Positions 17,301-26,508 of a stretch of 64,000 nt of DNA are shown here, piece after piece (within the stretch, counting starts at the first letter, position 1; each line of letters starts with the position of its first letter). The DNA is from UBA5018 sp044375975. Its GTDB lineage: Bacteria > Cyanobacteriota > Cyanobacteriia > PCC-6307 > Cyanobiaceae. Both the position numbers and the translations under genes were made by a program. The notes beneath the pieces were generated by a model that was not told the origin of the DNA, did not search any database, and was given only the letters and a program-made list of their open reading frames with translations. The DNA lies in the NCBI GenBank assembly GCA_044375975.1, contig JBILLQ010000002.1:54060-118059 (forward strand). The letters are read 5' to 3'.

Positions 17301-19655
17301 GCCTTCGCTGAAAGGCGACTGGCCAAAATAAATACTGATGCCGGGGCCCTATTCGAGTTCTGCGATGCCGCCTTTTACAGCCGCAATCGTCGCCATCTCA
17401 ACCTGGCCTGGGAAGCACTGCAACGGCGCCCTGCCGATGAACTGTGGACAATGATCTATAGCCTGCGCTGCTGCCTGATCCAGGACCGCAGCGCCGCTAT
17501 TTGCAGCCAACTGGCCAGAAACCTATTGCCCCATGCCGCAGCCCTAGATGGCAACAACCGCCTGGCAATAGCGGCCGTGCTGGCTGAAACCTATCCGCCA
17601 GCAGACAGCGGCACCCTGAGCTCCCTGCTGGGTGCCGAGCATCAGGCGGAACTGACTCTTCACAAATTGGGCCATAATGCCAAACGCTTGCCCTTCGCTG
17701 AGTTGCTCGCTAAGCATCACGAGCTGTTCTCCGGCTTAGGTAGCCTTGGCGACGAAGACCACTGCCTAGCCTGCCTCACTTACAGCGTCTGCGCCCCGAG
17801 CCTGCGGCGCAGCTTTCAGGATTGGGCCAGTACATCCGCCATTGCGAAGTCAGAACTCGAAGGGCTTCTGGAAACCATCCGCAGGGCCGTTGATGCGGGC
17901 CAAGGATTCAGCCTGATCCGCTTGGGCGAGGCCGAAGGTATAGCGCTCAAAAGTAGTGAGCTAGGCTCTCAACTTCTGGATGCAATTCGCAATGCCGACT
18001 GGGTGGGTATTCCCGATCCATCCCAGACACTGCAAGGGCCTGCATCCACCTGGGCCGTAGCCGCCAACCTGGCTCAGAAACTCAGCCTAAATGAGCTGTT
18101 CAAACTTGCACCCAAAATCCACCCTGGCGGCTGGCTGGTACACCACGCCTTGCTTGATGCGGGTTGCTTTGGTGCTCCTCCATTCAACTGTGTTAGCGGA
18201 CTGATCTCGACGACGACGCCTGCCACAGGCTTGCGGTTGCCGGCCAAATCATTGGTTTTATCTACGTATAATCAGGCCAACCTAGGCGCGTTAAGCCCGC
18301 AAGAGCATCGGCAAGTTCTTGCCTGGATTGAGGCCTCAGTTGAGCCAGGTGAACTGTTTTTGGTCAATAGTGGCACCCATGGTCCTATTCACTGTCAGGC
18401 CATAAAGGCCCGGGGCGGCATCGCCATTGATGTCGGCATGGTGCTGGAACTGAGCAGTCACGACATCCCCCGGCAGGGCGAGAACCGCATCAATCCCCAG
18501 CTAGCCGCCCGGGCCGACTGGGCCTTCCGAGCCGCTGATGCCCTGCCACCAATTACACCGATGCTGGCTGATGGACGCGCGGAGGAAGCCCGCGAACTGA
18601 TGGAAAGCATCTTGCACCACCAGCCCCTTTCTGCAGAGGCCCTGCTGCGCCTGGCGGAGATCGAATCTCACGAGCAGCAATGGGGTAAGGCGATGGATCT
18701 GCTCTGCCGCGCAAATACCTTGCAGCCCCAGGACAGCCGCGTTAGCACCAGCCTCGCCGATTTGCAGCAACTGCTGCGAGAGCGTACCCCCTATGGCCTT
18801 GGTCCGGATATCTGCCTAACCACAATCTCCACAAGGCTGCATACCTTAGAGCGGGTGGTGCGTTCTTTACAGCGCCAGACCATGCCGCCGCGGGGTATCC
18901 ATATCTATCTCTCCCAGGCCCCCTACCTGCTAGACGAAGGCGTGGATCCCCAGGATGCACGCCTGAACGCGCTGAGAGAAGATCCCACGGTGCATCTCCA
19001 CTGGGTGGAAAACCTGGGCCCATACCGCAAGTTTGCCATCTATCTGCAGAGCCCTGCCACCGACAGCGAAGATGACCGCTTCATCACGGTCGACGACGAC
19101 ACCATCTACCCGCCCCGTTTCATCGAATATCTGGTGGCCAAACATCTTCGCTACCAGTGCGTGGTGGCCCACCGCGGTAGGCGCATGCGCCTGGGGCCTT
19201 CGCGGGGGTTCGCAGACTACGCAAACTGGCACGACGGCCTGCATGAGCCCAGGCTGGGCAATCTGCCCACCGGCCAGAGCGGCGTAATTTATCGCCGCGC
19301 CTATTTTCCTGCCGATCTGCAACTGGAGGCGGCCCTAAGGATCGCCCCCACCCATGACGATCTATGGCTGCGCTGGCTAACTGCCGTTCAAGGCGTGCCA
19401 GCTCTGATCACCCAGCCCAATGCCGCCGCCAAGACGGCTGCATTGGCCTTCCCGACGGCAGAACTCTCCAATAGCTATGCCAAAAGTTCGCTCTGGTTTG
19501 CTTTCAATGCGCCCCAGGCCGCCAACCATGTCACCAATCACCGTGTCACCAATGACCAGGCGGTACAGGCCATCCATCGCCACTTCATGACCCTGGGCTT
19601 CGACATTGAGAGGCTACTAAGAGCGGAGGAAGAAGAGCAGGCTGATTTCTACTAA
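14340..19655 (+). CDS. Giant glycosyltransferase: two GT-D-like domains, TPR segment and GT2-like C-terminus
   Basis: A 1,771-residue protein, very large for a bacterial glycosyltransferase. Two homologous units begin at residues 670 (GFSLIRLGDGEG) and 1187 (GFSLIRLGEAEG). Each continues to an IGIADIPQ/VGIPDPSQ block, an SGLI...P motif and a closing GxxxCQAIxAxGGxAIDVG. This is the pattern of GT-D-fold (DUF1792-like) transferases. The second copy is shorter and has GEAE in place of GDGE, so it may be inactive or altered. A TPR-like stretch sits near residues 1400-1470, followed from 1490 by a GT2-like domain with VDDDT at 1584-1588. In-frame microduplications occur near 14860-14910. AGGAG at 14321-14325 lies 14 nt before ATG 14340 but only 2 nt before a TTG at 14328. 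Confidence 0.75.
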   Translation: MSPETGTTLIDQAVACHTRMLALAESERPIAIEQALKGAKLFAILRQQNSPLPDWLPVLEEQCCRYGAIWVYEWFRDIDTSNSIPQHQGEGQWASQALGCMERLEQLHDSPINWLAHMREVLRQVPPAATVTAKATELHRLVVVGNSQFDPLRLGLGSALPHAQITYWSSDCLTTSELAAPELAASELIAPENRASLQQVLANADALVIQRLPSGSPDSIDIPGLISLLPASARAIVVPQLHYEGHHPWIGYAQDPDGRLAALQAESPLGGYQDFLAMAAASRGLEADYLLQEPLPTSLAEAIGKVHSQSLAQLQQQEADCDLGLADWIADQHRQMGIVHSIHQPTQAAIQQLLRRLLAQLTLQAQLTKDDQAAAIELAAEGDLDQGIALSIPIHPWVRQSLNLESWAASWGKKDGMAWSIQEQLASSMEFYRRHPWIAEANLAHGKYRFAEQCLDLLSAPLSLHDAIWLSDSPGHALLQLAQACWSQANTGDHVALDTYVNCCWHTQDAELIAKALHLVAAMPSNSPWRSLYALILAVASHATQAQCGQAARELVPHAKFLNVLQLRLIASSLREDDSADSQRSLAQFLPFLPEEDQMLAHPDLRPQLDKLLSLHPELDNNQRALSASVYSRCGPSIRGPWYDWTSPAAIAPAIIDNLVQRIQTALEKGEGFSLIRLGDGEGLFLCGRRPDVGGATLNGRVIEANLAANRGQLQGDEHQQLIQRFAAAIEDSDWIGIADIPQCLHGPRQMVTVAEGIAQYWQGRIDHIVPKLVTGGCHVHNCLLYCGKYALPPFDRVSGLIAPSLPRGLEGQPVEHFVIPGEHWYRKDTSGEHAHYPVVFERCLDWIFRTVKPGQLWLVGAGILGKIYCQAIRAQGGVAIDVGSVIDLSSGVGNTRGEYRQHPYLINPALKAFASAKAKTANTEASTFASSPAGSLASPPPVAKTPAPASKPIADAVGDQALPAIPAAETLFDCVWTADRPLAALEAFAERRLAKINTDAGALFEFCDAAFYSRNRRHLNLAWEALQRRPADELWTMIYSLRCCLIQDRSAAICSQLARNLLPHAAALDGNNRLAIAAVLAETYPPADSGTLSSLLGAEHQAELTLHKLGHNAKRLPFAELLAKHHELFSGLGSLGDEDHCLACLTYSVCAPSLRRSFQDWASTSAIAKSELEGLLETIRRAVDAGQGFSLIRLGEAEGIALKSSELGSQLLDAIRNADWVGIPDPSQTLQGPASTWAVAANLAQKLSLNELFKLAPKIHPGGWLVHHALLDAGCFGAPPFNCVSGLISTTTPATGLRLPAKSLVLSTYNQANLGALSPQEHRQVLAWIEASVEPGELFLVNSGTHGPIHCQAIKARGGIAIDVGMVLELSSHDIPRQGENRINPQLAARADWAFRAADALPPITPMLADGRAEEARELMESILHHQPLSAEALLRLAEIESHEQQWGKAMDLLCRANTLQPQDSRVSTSLADLQQLLRERTPYGLGPDICLTTISTRLHTLERVVRSLQRQTMPPRGIHIYLSQAPYLLDEGVDPQDARLNALREDPTVHLHWVENLGPYRKFAIYLQSPATDSEDDRFITVDDDTIYPPRFIEYLVAKHLRYQCVVAHRGRRMRLGPSRGFADYANWHDGLHEPRLGNLPTGQSGVIYRRAYFPADLQLEAALRIAPTHDDLWLRWLTAVQGVPALITQPNAAAKTAALAFPTAELSNSYAKSSLWFAFNAPQAANHVTNHRVTNDQAVQAIHRHFMTLGFDIERLLRAEEEEQADFY

Positions 19656-19751
19656 AGGGCACGCACTACACCAATCCCTAAGCTTTCCGAATCTCCCCGG
19701 CCGTAGCTAGTTAATTCCTCCGCCAAGGGCCGATCGTTATGCCTTTTGTTC

Positions 19752-19784
19752 GCCAATGCCAGAATCGTTATAGCTGGCATTGGC
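19752..19784. terminator. Hairpin between convergent genes
   Basis: GCCAATGCCAG and its exact complement CTGGCATTGGC form an 11-bp perfect stem with an 11-nt loop. It lies between the stop of the giant glycosyltransferase and the stop of manC on the other strand. No long T run follows, but the symmetry and place fit a bidirectional terminator. Confidence 0.65.
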
Positions 19785-19807
19785 ATGGGAGCGCCTTGAG
19801 CCGCCAG

Positions 19808-21280
19808 TCAAGCCACCGGCACTGGTTGTGCCGTGGCGTCACTGCGTCCATAGCGATCCTCAAAACGCACGATGTCGTCTTCGCCCAGATAGGGGCCGCT
19901 CTGCACTTCAATCAATTCCACCGGAATTTTGCCAGGATTGGACAGCCGATGGCGGCAGCCCAAAGGGATGTAGGTGCTCTGGTTCTCGCCCACCAACTCT
20001 TCCACGCCGTTTTTCTCCACCACGGCGGTACCACCCACCACTACCCAGTGCTCGGCCCGGTGATGGTGCATCTGCAGGGACAGCGACGCTCCAGGATTAA
20101 CCACGATTTTCTTGACCTGCCAACGGTCGCCTTCGGTCACCCCATCGTAGGAGCCCCAAGGCCGGTAAATGCGCCGATGGGCTTTACTCTCTCGGGCGCC
20201 GGCAGCTTCCAGAGTCTGGACTACAGCCTTGATCTCCTGGGCCCTGTCGCGATGGGCAACCAAGACCACGTCGTCGGTCTCCACCACCACCAGGTCTTCC
20301 ACCCCCAGGCCCACCACCAGTCGGTGCTCACTGCGCAGGTAGCAATTGCGGGAGGCCTGGCTAATCACCCTGCCCCGCAAAACGTTGCCATCGTTATCCC
20401 GGTCTGAGGTCTCCCATAGGGCACTCCAGCTGCCCACATCGCTCCATCCGGCATCCAGGGGCAGCACGGCGCCCCGGTCGGTCTTCTCCATCACGGCCAC
20501 GTCCAGGGCGATGTTCGGACAGCCCGCGAAGGCCTCGCCCTCCAGCCTCAAGAAATCCAGGTCGGAAGAATCGTGCTCCAATGCCGAACGACAGGCACTG
20601 ACCACCTCGGGCGCCAGCCGTTCCAGCTCCGCCAGGATGGCGCTGGCCTTGAACAGGAACATGCCGCTGTTCCAGGTGAAGCGGCCGGTGCCCAGGAATT
20701 GTTCAGCAGTGGCGCGGTCTGGCTTCTCGACGAACCGGTGGATGGGCACCGGAGCAGTCGGGCCAGCATTGAGGGGCTGGGCCGCCTCTATGTAGCCATA
20801 GCCGGTTTCCGCAGCCGTAGGCACGATCCCGAAAGTAACCAGCTGTCCCGCCTGGGCAGCTGGGATGCCCACCTCCACAGCGGCCCGGAACTGGCCCGCA
20901 TCGCGAATCACGTGATCGGCCGCCAGCACCAGTAGCAGGGGATCCTGCCCTGCTGAGGTGGCCTGCAGGGCAGCCACAGCCACTGCGGGGGCAGTGTTGC
21001 GCCCCACGGGCTCCAACAGGATCGCAGCGGGCGAAACGCCAATCTGGCGCATCTGCTCGGCAACTATGAAGCGATGGTCCTCATTGCAGATCACGAGCGA
21101 CGGGGCCAAGCCTGGTAGCCCCTCAAGACGCTGTTGGGTCTGCTGCAGCAGGGTGTCAGCCCCTGAACCCGCCAAAGGCCAGTACTGTTTCGGGTAGCTG
21201 GCGCGGGAGAGGGGCCAAAGGCGGGTGCCCGTACCTCCACAGAGGATCACAGGCACCAGACTGGAAGCTGTGGCTGGCAT
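19808..21280 (-). CDS. manC: Mannose-1-phosphate guanylyltransferase / mannose-6-phosphate isomerase
   Basis: A bifunctional type II enzyme of about 490 residues that makes GDP-mannose from mannose-1-phosphate and GTP. A C-terminal cupin isomerase domain links fructose-6-P to mannose-6-P. The N-terminus has PVILCGGTGTRLWPLSRA (pyrophosphorylase signature) followed by YPKQYWPL. FVEKPDR and WNSGMFLFKA are also present. The cupin part shows RPWGSYD, the MHHHRAEHWVVVGGTA metal site and YIPLGCRHRL. ATG at 21280 fits the family N-terminus best; an upstream in-frame ATG at 21307 would add nine residues. Alone on its strand in the island, it supplies the substrate for gmd/fcl and any mannosyltransferases. 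Confidence 0.95.
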   Translation of the reverse strand: MPATASSLVPVILCGGTGTRLWPLSRASYPKQYWPLAGSGADTLLQQTQQRLEGLPGLAPSLVICNEDHRFIVAEQMRQIGVSPAAILLEPVGRNTAPAVAVAALQATSAGQDPLLLVLAADHVIRDAGQFRAAVEVGIPAAQAGQLVTFGIVPTAAETGYGYIEAAQPLNAGPTAPVPIHRFVEKPDRATAEQFLGTGRFTWNSGMFLFKASAILAELERLAPEVVSACRSALEHDSSDLDFLRLEGEAFAGCPNIALDVAVMEKTDRGAVLPLDAGWSDVGSWSALWETSDRDNDGNVLRGRVISQASRNCYLRSEHRLVVGLGVEDLVVVETDDVVLVAHRDRAQEIKAVVQTLEAAGARESKAHRRIYRPWGSYDGVTEGDRWQVKKIVVNPGASLSLQMHHHRAEHWVVVGGTAVVEKNGVEELVGENQSTYIPLGCRHRLSNPGKIPVELIEVQSGPYLGEDDIVRFEDRYGRSDATAQPVPVA

Positions 21281-21412
21281 CGCTCTTGGGAATTTATCTG
21301 AGACCATTCAACACAATGCCGTAAGCAGGCAGTTGCTGCCGGGGATACGGACCACTTCGGATTTGCTGATATTATCGAAGTCATCTGATCATAGACGTCA
21401 GGCCTGACCCCT

Positions 21413-22246
21413 TTGGTGCAGTTGAGCCAAAAACTTGCGGTTCCCTCCCGGGCCTGTCTTGCCTTGCACGACAAAAGGCTGTGCTGGAATTCTTTAGAGG
21501 AGTTTTTGCCGAGCCTGGCCAGCGAGACGCGATCTAGCTTCGTTGTGGAGGAATGCCTGGATGCCATTCATTTGCTGGGTATCCTGGAACCGATCACCGG
21601 CCTCCATCTCCCCCCACAATCCATTAAAATCGAAGGTAACAACTTTCGAGAATCAATAGAAGTAAATCAATTGGTCAGTCGCCACAGAGCTGTTTTGCTG
21701 GAAATCGATAGAGAGCTTAAAAAGGGTAAAAACATTGCGAACATGAATATATTTATCGCCGAAGCGCTAACCGGATTTTCCGCTTATTTACTTCAGCTCG
21801 CCCCCCATTCCGTAAGCCGATTTTGCCTGAAGAGCTCCGCCGCCACCGAGGCTGGCTATGAAGATATCTGTAAGCTTTCATTTGGCAACTCCAGCTTCGA
21901 TCTGCTTGTGTACAATGACTTGATTGGATACGCTCAATCCTTGGAGCAATGCCTAAGCGAAGCCCTGCGGGTGCTTAGGCCTGGTGGACGATTGCTGGCA
22001 ACATTTCCCTTTGCCTATGGCCAGCAAGAAACTATCGTGAAGACAATTTGCCAACCCCGCCAGCCGGGGGAACGCTCCGACCAGGCTGCCGCATCTATTC
22101 CATATAAAATTCCCGGCTGGAGCATACTCAAGGCATTGCGAGATGCAGGCTTTAGTGATTCTAAAATTCACTACACTGCCAGTTGGAAGTATGGTGTTCT
22201 CGGCGCCGATCTGCCTGGGGTATTCGTACTGGAGGCCTGCCGATGA
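21413..22246 (+). CDS. Class I SAM-dependent methyltransferase-like protein
   Basis: A 277-residue protein with the late part of a class I methyltransferase fold: SSFDLLVYNDLIGY, then ALRVLRPGGRLLATFPF, then a final strand. The expected glycine-rich SAM loop near the middle is poorly conserved, so the enzyme may be divergent or degenerate. The start is uncertain, either TTG 21413 or the adjacent GTG 21416, with no good ribosome site. The stop overlaps the next start (ATGA), making it the first gene of a four-gene translationally coupled glycan operon. It may methylate a sugar or be a structural partner. Function beyond the fold is inferred. Confidence 0.6.
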   Translation: MVQLSQKLAVPSRACLALHDKRLCWNSLEEFLPSLASETRSSFVVEECLDAIHLLGILEPITGLHLPPQSIKIEGNNFRESIEVNQLVSRHRAVLLEIDRELKKGKNIANMNIFIAEALTGFSAYLLQLAPHSVSRFCLKSSAATEAGYEDICKLSFGNSSFDLLVYNDLIGYAQSLEQCLSEALRVLRPGGRLLATFPFAYGQQETIVKTICQPRQPGERSDQAAASIPYKIPGWSILKALRDAGFSDSKIHYTASWKYGVLGADLPGVFVLEACR

Positions 22247-24255
22247 ACTCGAGGGAATCATCGCAATCCTCGCTGGCGTTAATGCAGCGGCATCTTCTGG
22301 ATTTTCCGGCTGACTCGGCGGCCTGGCAAACCCTGGCTCAGCTCTTGGCGACAGACGAAACTGCCACCCCATCGGTCCACCGTGAGCAGGGCACGCCACA
22401 AACTGCAAATCCACCAGCACCCACCAGCCATAATCTGCCTGTTTCGCGCGCTCCTGTAGCCCAGGTAAGTTCAGCCAGCCAAACCCCAATCAAAACAGCA
22501 GAGTCAGCAGAGGCACTTTTCCGCCAGGCTAAAACCATGGCTGATGCCTCCGACTTTGCAGGCTGCATCACCCTGGTGGAACGAGCCCTGGGACACAGCA
22601 GGGAGCTGGCCCAAGACCCAATGCTGGCCTTTATCTATGCCCATGCCCTGCGCAATGCCAGCCAAGTAGAACGGGCACTGGAGGTTCTCTTACCATTTCG
22701 TCGCATCGCTCCCACCCCGTGGATCCCTTTTGAGCTGGGACTGATTTTCAAGTCCTTAAATCGACCTACTGATGCTTACCTATGCCTGAAGGAAGCGCGT
22801 GGTCTTGAACCTGAATTCACCTGGGCAGCGGTGGAGGCGGCAGCAATCGTCTCCCATACCAACATCCCCCTAGGACGCCTTGACAGGCTCACTGCCAACC
22901 GTCAGGCCGAAAAGGAGCTGGTGGAGCTCACAATTGAAAGGTTGCTTCGATTTGGCAACCTGTTGCTGGTAATTGGCTGGAGTCCGATCCCGGGCCGCAG
23001 TGGCAGCCGCATGCGCTTGCTGGATCCCCTCGTACCCGCCAAGATAGCCAGCGGGGGTAGTTGCTACTACCAACGACCTGATGTGAATCAGGCCATCGGC
23101 TCTGAGGCCCACAATTTACATGGCTTTGCCAGTCTGATCGACTGCTCATTACTCACCCGATGGTCTGAGGTAGGCGAGCTGCAATTTGTTTTGGAGCCAG
23201 CTGATGGAGCGCCACCGCGAGCTTCCACCAATCGCATTCAACTCTGTGACATCGCTGAGGAAGCAAGCTTAGATAAGCTACTAGAAGGCCTACTCGGCAG
23301 CCTGCGCATCGCCATGGACAGCGGCACACCCTGGCACGAGGGAATACACATGTTCACTGCACAGACCATGCAAATATGCTCTCAGCTGTTCAGCAATTAC
23401 ACCAAGTCCGTCAAGCCCCGCAGTGAAGTTCACTGGTTAAATCCAAAAGATAGCGATGTTGCTGTTAAACTTTCATTTATTTTTGTTCAGCTCGGCCACT
23501 TTGATATTGCCAGGCCTGCACTCGCTCAGATCTGCAAGCTAGGCATACCAATGGAGGTAATTGTTGTTAACAATTCTATTCAGTATTTTAGCGAAGCTTT
23601 CCATGTGTTAAATCGAATGGCTGGAATCTACAAAAATTTAAGATTCGGCATAATAAATAATCCCGAAAATCTTGGCTTTTCCGCAGCCTGCAATATTGGC
23701 GCTAGCAATGCAACCGGAGAGTTTCTCTGCTTTCATAACAACGACTTATTCGCAAATGCCAGTGATGACTATCTAGCCCTACTCCACAGGGCAATTACCC
23801 AGCCAGGCGCAATCCACAGCGCTTATCAATACTTCACTGACGGTACGCTTATGCAGAAAGGAATCGCGATCACCCAGATTAATTCAACCAGTAGCTATGA
23901 CATAACCCTCTACAATGGTTATTCAATTGGACGCAATCAAAGCCCCGGCGAGATTCTAGCCTGTTCGGGCTCCTTAATGCTGATGAGCCGGGACACTTTT
24001 GATCAGCTCAACGGATTTAGTGAGGAATTTATATATGCTCACTTTGAAGATGTTGATCTCTGCATGCGGGCACGACAGCAGCATATCCCTCTTATGATTT
24101 GGGAAGACATCACTTTCTTCCATGCCGAAGGCGGTGGCACCGTTGCCCCCTATCACCTGGGAGGCACCACTGGCCATGTAAATCGGCTATTATTTTCCAT
24201 GCGTTGGCAGAAAGTATTGCAGAGCATGAACACCGAGGTGGAATATGTCCTCTGA
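22243..24255 (+). CDS. TPR-like protein with C-terminal GT2 glycosyltransferase
   Basis: A 670-residue protein starting at ATG 22243 inside the preceding stop. Residues about 20-210 contain a Pro/Ala-rich linker and TPR-like helices (ALFRQAKTMADASDFAGC). The C-terminal part, from about residue 420, is a family-2 glycosyltransferase: MEVIVVNNS at 437, NPENLGFSAACNIG, the metal-binding FHNND at 497-501, FIYAHFEDVDLCMRARQ and a C-terminal His-rich acceptor-side segment. This resembles rhamnosyl/galactofuranosyl-type GT2 enzymes that extend surface polysaccharides. It shares the TPR-plus-transferase plan with the genes at 11.7, 14.3 and 29.2 kb. It overlaps the next gene by 11 bases. Confidence 0.82.
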   Translation: MNSRESSQSSLALMQRHLLDFPADSAAWQTLAQLLATDETATPSVHREQGTPQTANPPAPTSHNLPVSRAPVAQVSSASQTPIKTAESAEALFRQAKTMADASDFAGCITLVERALGHSRELAQDPMLAFIYAHALRNASQVERALEVLLPFRRIAPTPWIPFELGLIFKSLNRPTDAYLCLKEARGLEPEFTWAAVEAAAIVSHTNIPLGRLDRLTANRQAEKELVELTIERLLRFGNLLLVIGWSPIPGRSGSRMRLLDPLVPAKIASGGSCYYQRPDVNQAIGSEAHNLHGFASLIDCSLLTRWSEVGELQFVLEPADGAPPRASTNRIQLCDIAEEASLDKLLEGLLGSLRIAMDSGTPWHEGIHMFTAQTMQICSQLFSNYTKSVKPRSEVHWLNPKDSDVAVKLSFIFVQLGHFDIARPALAQICKLGIPMEVIVVNNSIQYFSEAFHVLNRMAGIYKNLRFGIINNPENLGFSAACNIGASNATGEFLCFHNNDLFANASDDYLALLHRAITQPGAIHSAYQYFTDGTLMQKGIAITQINSTSSYDITLYNGYSIGRNQSPGEILACSGSLMLMSRDTFDQLNGFSEEFIYAHFEDVDLCMRARQQHIPLMIWEDITFFHAEGGGTVAPYHLGGTTGHVNRLLFSMRWQKVLQSMNTEVEYVL

Positions 24256-25588
24256 CTTGCGTGCGGCGAGCACATATGACATCGCCATTTTGACCTTATT
24301 TGACCCTAAAATCACCGCAGGGGGCGCTCAGCAGTGCGCCTATGATCTGTACTTAAATCTAAAAAAATATACCAATTTTAGAGTTTGCTTTATTGCCGCC
24401 ACCTCTCCGATCACAAAATTAGCACCTAAGTCAAATGCTTTCGTGAGGCGTTCAACTCACCACGATGATGAGTTTTATTTTTTCACTGGTGAATACGACT
24501 ACTTTTGGCACTGCTGCAAAGACTCTCGTCCGCCCAAGGATCTAGCCCTATTCCTGGAAAAAATTAACCCAAAGTCAATTTTTATATCACATTATATGCA
24601 TCTTGGCATTGATCTAATCAGTATGATCCGGGCCGTGCTGCCAAAATCTAATATCTCAGTTGGTCTACATGAGATGTTGTTCGCCTGCATGGCTGACGGG
24701 CAAATGGTCAAGAAAACCGATGGCCAGCTTTGTCGAAAGTCAGACCCACAACTCTGCTCAATGTGCTTTCCGCACATCAGTGCTGATGTATTCGCTGCTC
24801 GCAAAAAATTCAATAAGGAGTGCCTAGAACAGGCTGACAATTTCATATTTCCATCCAAGCACCTTGCCGGGGTGTTTAGCGAGGAACTTAATATCAGTCC
24901 CCATCGCATCCATGTAATAAACCATCCCATTGACCTTACGTCTTATCAAGCTAAACAGCAAAATACATTTTCCACTAATAGGCCAGTGCGTTTTGGCTAC
25001 TTTGGCCAATTCCTGGACAATAAGGGGGTGGACGTGCTGCTTAAAGCTGGGGGCGAATTGGATGCATTGAAGCTGCAACGTAGCTTTGAAATTGTCATTA
25101 ATGGCGGGAACAAAGAGTTTGCATCTAAGGCTTATCAAGCTAATATAGAAGCGCTGATTGAGGAATCTCGAAGCTGGCGCCAAGGCTCCATAGTGGAACT
25201 TGGTGGCTATAGCCATAATGAGTTGGTAAGCCGTATGGATAGGGTTGATTTTGTAGTCGTACCTTCTACTTGGCCAGAAGTATTTGCCCTTGTTGTTACT
25301 GAGGCATTTGCCTGCTTTAAACCTGTTTTGGCGGCCAGTATTGGTGGCCTTGGTGAGCGGCTGAGAGATGGTATTGATGGATTCAACTTTCAGCCACGTA
25401 ACCCCAATGACCTGGCTCAAAAAATGCATCAATGCCTGTTTATGAGCGATGCAAACTACAAGCAAATGAGCAGTGAAGCATACATTTCTGCTATGCGGCT
25501 AAATCCCAAGAGAGCGCTTCAAGAGTATGCCAAAGCCTTGGATTTAAATCTTAATTTTAGCAACCCACTAGCTGCCGGAGCCAGGTGA
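24245..25588 (+). CDS. GT4-family glycosyltransferase
   Basis: A 447-residue GT-B enzyme. The N-terminal domain has an ITAGGAQQCAYDL acceptor loop. The C-terminal domain shows RFGYFGQFLDNKGVDVLL, followed by the ExxxxxxxE donor motif at E345-E353 (PEVFALVVTEAFAC) and a GLGERL loop. A cluster of cysteines around residues 155-180 (MADGQMVKKTDGQLC and on) matches the CxxC-type insert seen in some GT4 proteins and may bind a metal. The start overlaps the previous gene and the stop overlaps the next start, so it belongs to the same operon. AT-richer than its 5' neighbours. Sugar specificity cannot be read. Confidence 0.88.
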   Translation: MSSDLRAASTYDIAILTLFDPKITAGGAQQCAYDLYLNLKKYTNFRVCFIAATSPITKLAPKSNAFVRRSTHHDDEFYFFTGEYDYFWHCCKDSRPPKDLALFLEKINPKSIFISHYMHLGIDLISMIRAVLPKSNISVGLHEMLFACMADGQMVKKTDGQLCRKSDPQLCSMCFPHISADVFAARKKFNKECLEQADNFIFPSKHLAGVFSEELNISPHRIHVINHPIDLTSYQAKQQNTFSTNRPVRFGYFGQFLDNKGVDVLLKAGGELDALKLQRSFEIVINGGNKEFASKAYQANIEALIEESRSWRQGSIVELGGYSHNELVSRMDRVDFVVVPSTWPEVFALVVTEAFACFKPVLAASIGGLGERLRDGIDGFNFQPRNPNDLAQKMHQCLFMSDANYKQMSSEAYISAMRLNPKRALQEYAKALDLNLNFSNPLAAGAR

Positions 25589-26247
25589 ATCACATTTCAA
25601 TCGCCACGCCATTGGGCCTTGACAATATGTTCTTTAGCTTCCTGGACACCCTTGCCGCCGCCAATAACCTGCGTTCCTGCGATGGCCCAGCCACCATTGG
25701 TGAGGGAATTAAGATTGAAGATTACGTCCGCAATCACCAAATGCAACATCGTCATGAATTCTTAATCGGCTATCGATACCCTCCCACCCATGGCAAACCC
25801 CTAGTTGAACTGTTTGACAGTACGATAATCCTGGCGGACTTGGATGGTATATGTTCGCAAATTATAAACATTCAGCGGGAGCACGGTGGTATCGAGCTGG
25901 CATCCGCTTATCAGTTTTTGCGCTCAGCTATTGAAGATTATTTAGCTGTACTCGCCGAGCCTGAAACCCCCGAACATAAACTACGTTTTATGATGATTCC
26001 AGGACGATCTATCCGAATCGATCCCAGCCAGGCTTTTAAAAGAATTGAAACTTTCTACTTGCAACTTGGCCTGCCAATAGTTAATAGCGTCGCCGATTCG
26101 TTCACGCCTTCCGCCCTGGAACTGCTAGAAAATACCCCTAAAGCATCCAACATGTTGATCGATGACGTTCTGCAAGTAATGACAGCCAATACAAATTCGG
26201 AGAGCCAGCTAAAAGTTATAAATGAACTGGCTCAATTGATTGATTGA
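25585..26247 (+). CDS. Protein of unknown function at the end of a glycosyltransferase operon
   Basis: A 220-residue soluble-looking protein starting at GTG 25585, overlapping the previous stop (GTGA). No family motif was recognised. It is mostly helical in pattern, with an acidic SADSFTP-like stretch near the C-terminus and no signal peptide or membrane segment. Translational coupling to a GT4 and a GT2 gene suggests that it acts on or regulates the same glycan, but this rests on position only. Confidence 0.7.
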   Translation: MNHISIATPLGLDNMFFSFLDTLAAANNLRSCDGPATIGEGIKIEDYVRNHQMQHRHEFLIGYRYPPTHGKPLVELFDSTIILADLDGICSQIINIQREHGGIELASAYQFLRSAIEDYLAVLAEPETPEHKLRFMMIPGRSIRIDPSQAFKRIETFYLQLGLPIVNSVADSFTPSALELLENTPKASNMLIDDVLQVMTANTNSESQLKVINELAQLID

Positions 26248-26508
26248 AAGTTATTCGTGCCTCGGCTATTTCGCCTCGAGCTTGTTGTCTTCGCGTGGGC
26301 GGAAATTCACCGGAAATAATAGAAAATGATGCCAAGTTGTTGTTGCATCGCCTGCTCCTCGGTTGGGCTGGCTGCTTCTCGGTTGGGTCGATCGTGTCGG
26401 CGTGCATCTGTTTGATCGGTCCGATAGGGGCCGGCAGGCGAGCCATAAGCGATGCGGCAGCGCACTAGAGTCAGATCCATGCCAGGCTAAAAAGTAACTA
26501 CCAAGTGA

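Noticed and set aside
26244..26468. 74-codon frame coupled to the end of the GT operon
   Set aside because: Composition changes abruptly and the hydrophobic stretch is isolated; duplicated CTCGGTTGGG phrases suggest non-coding repeat DNA.
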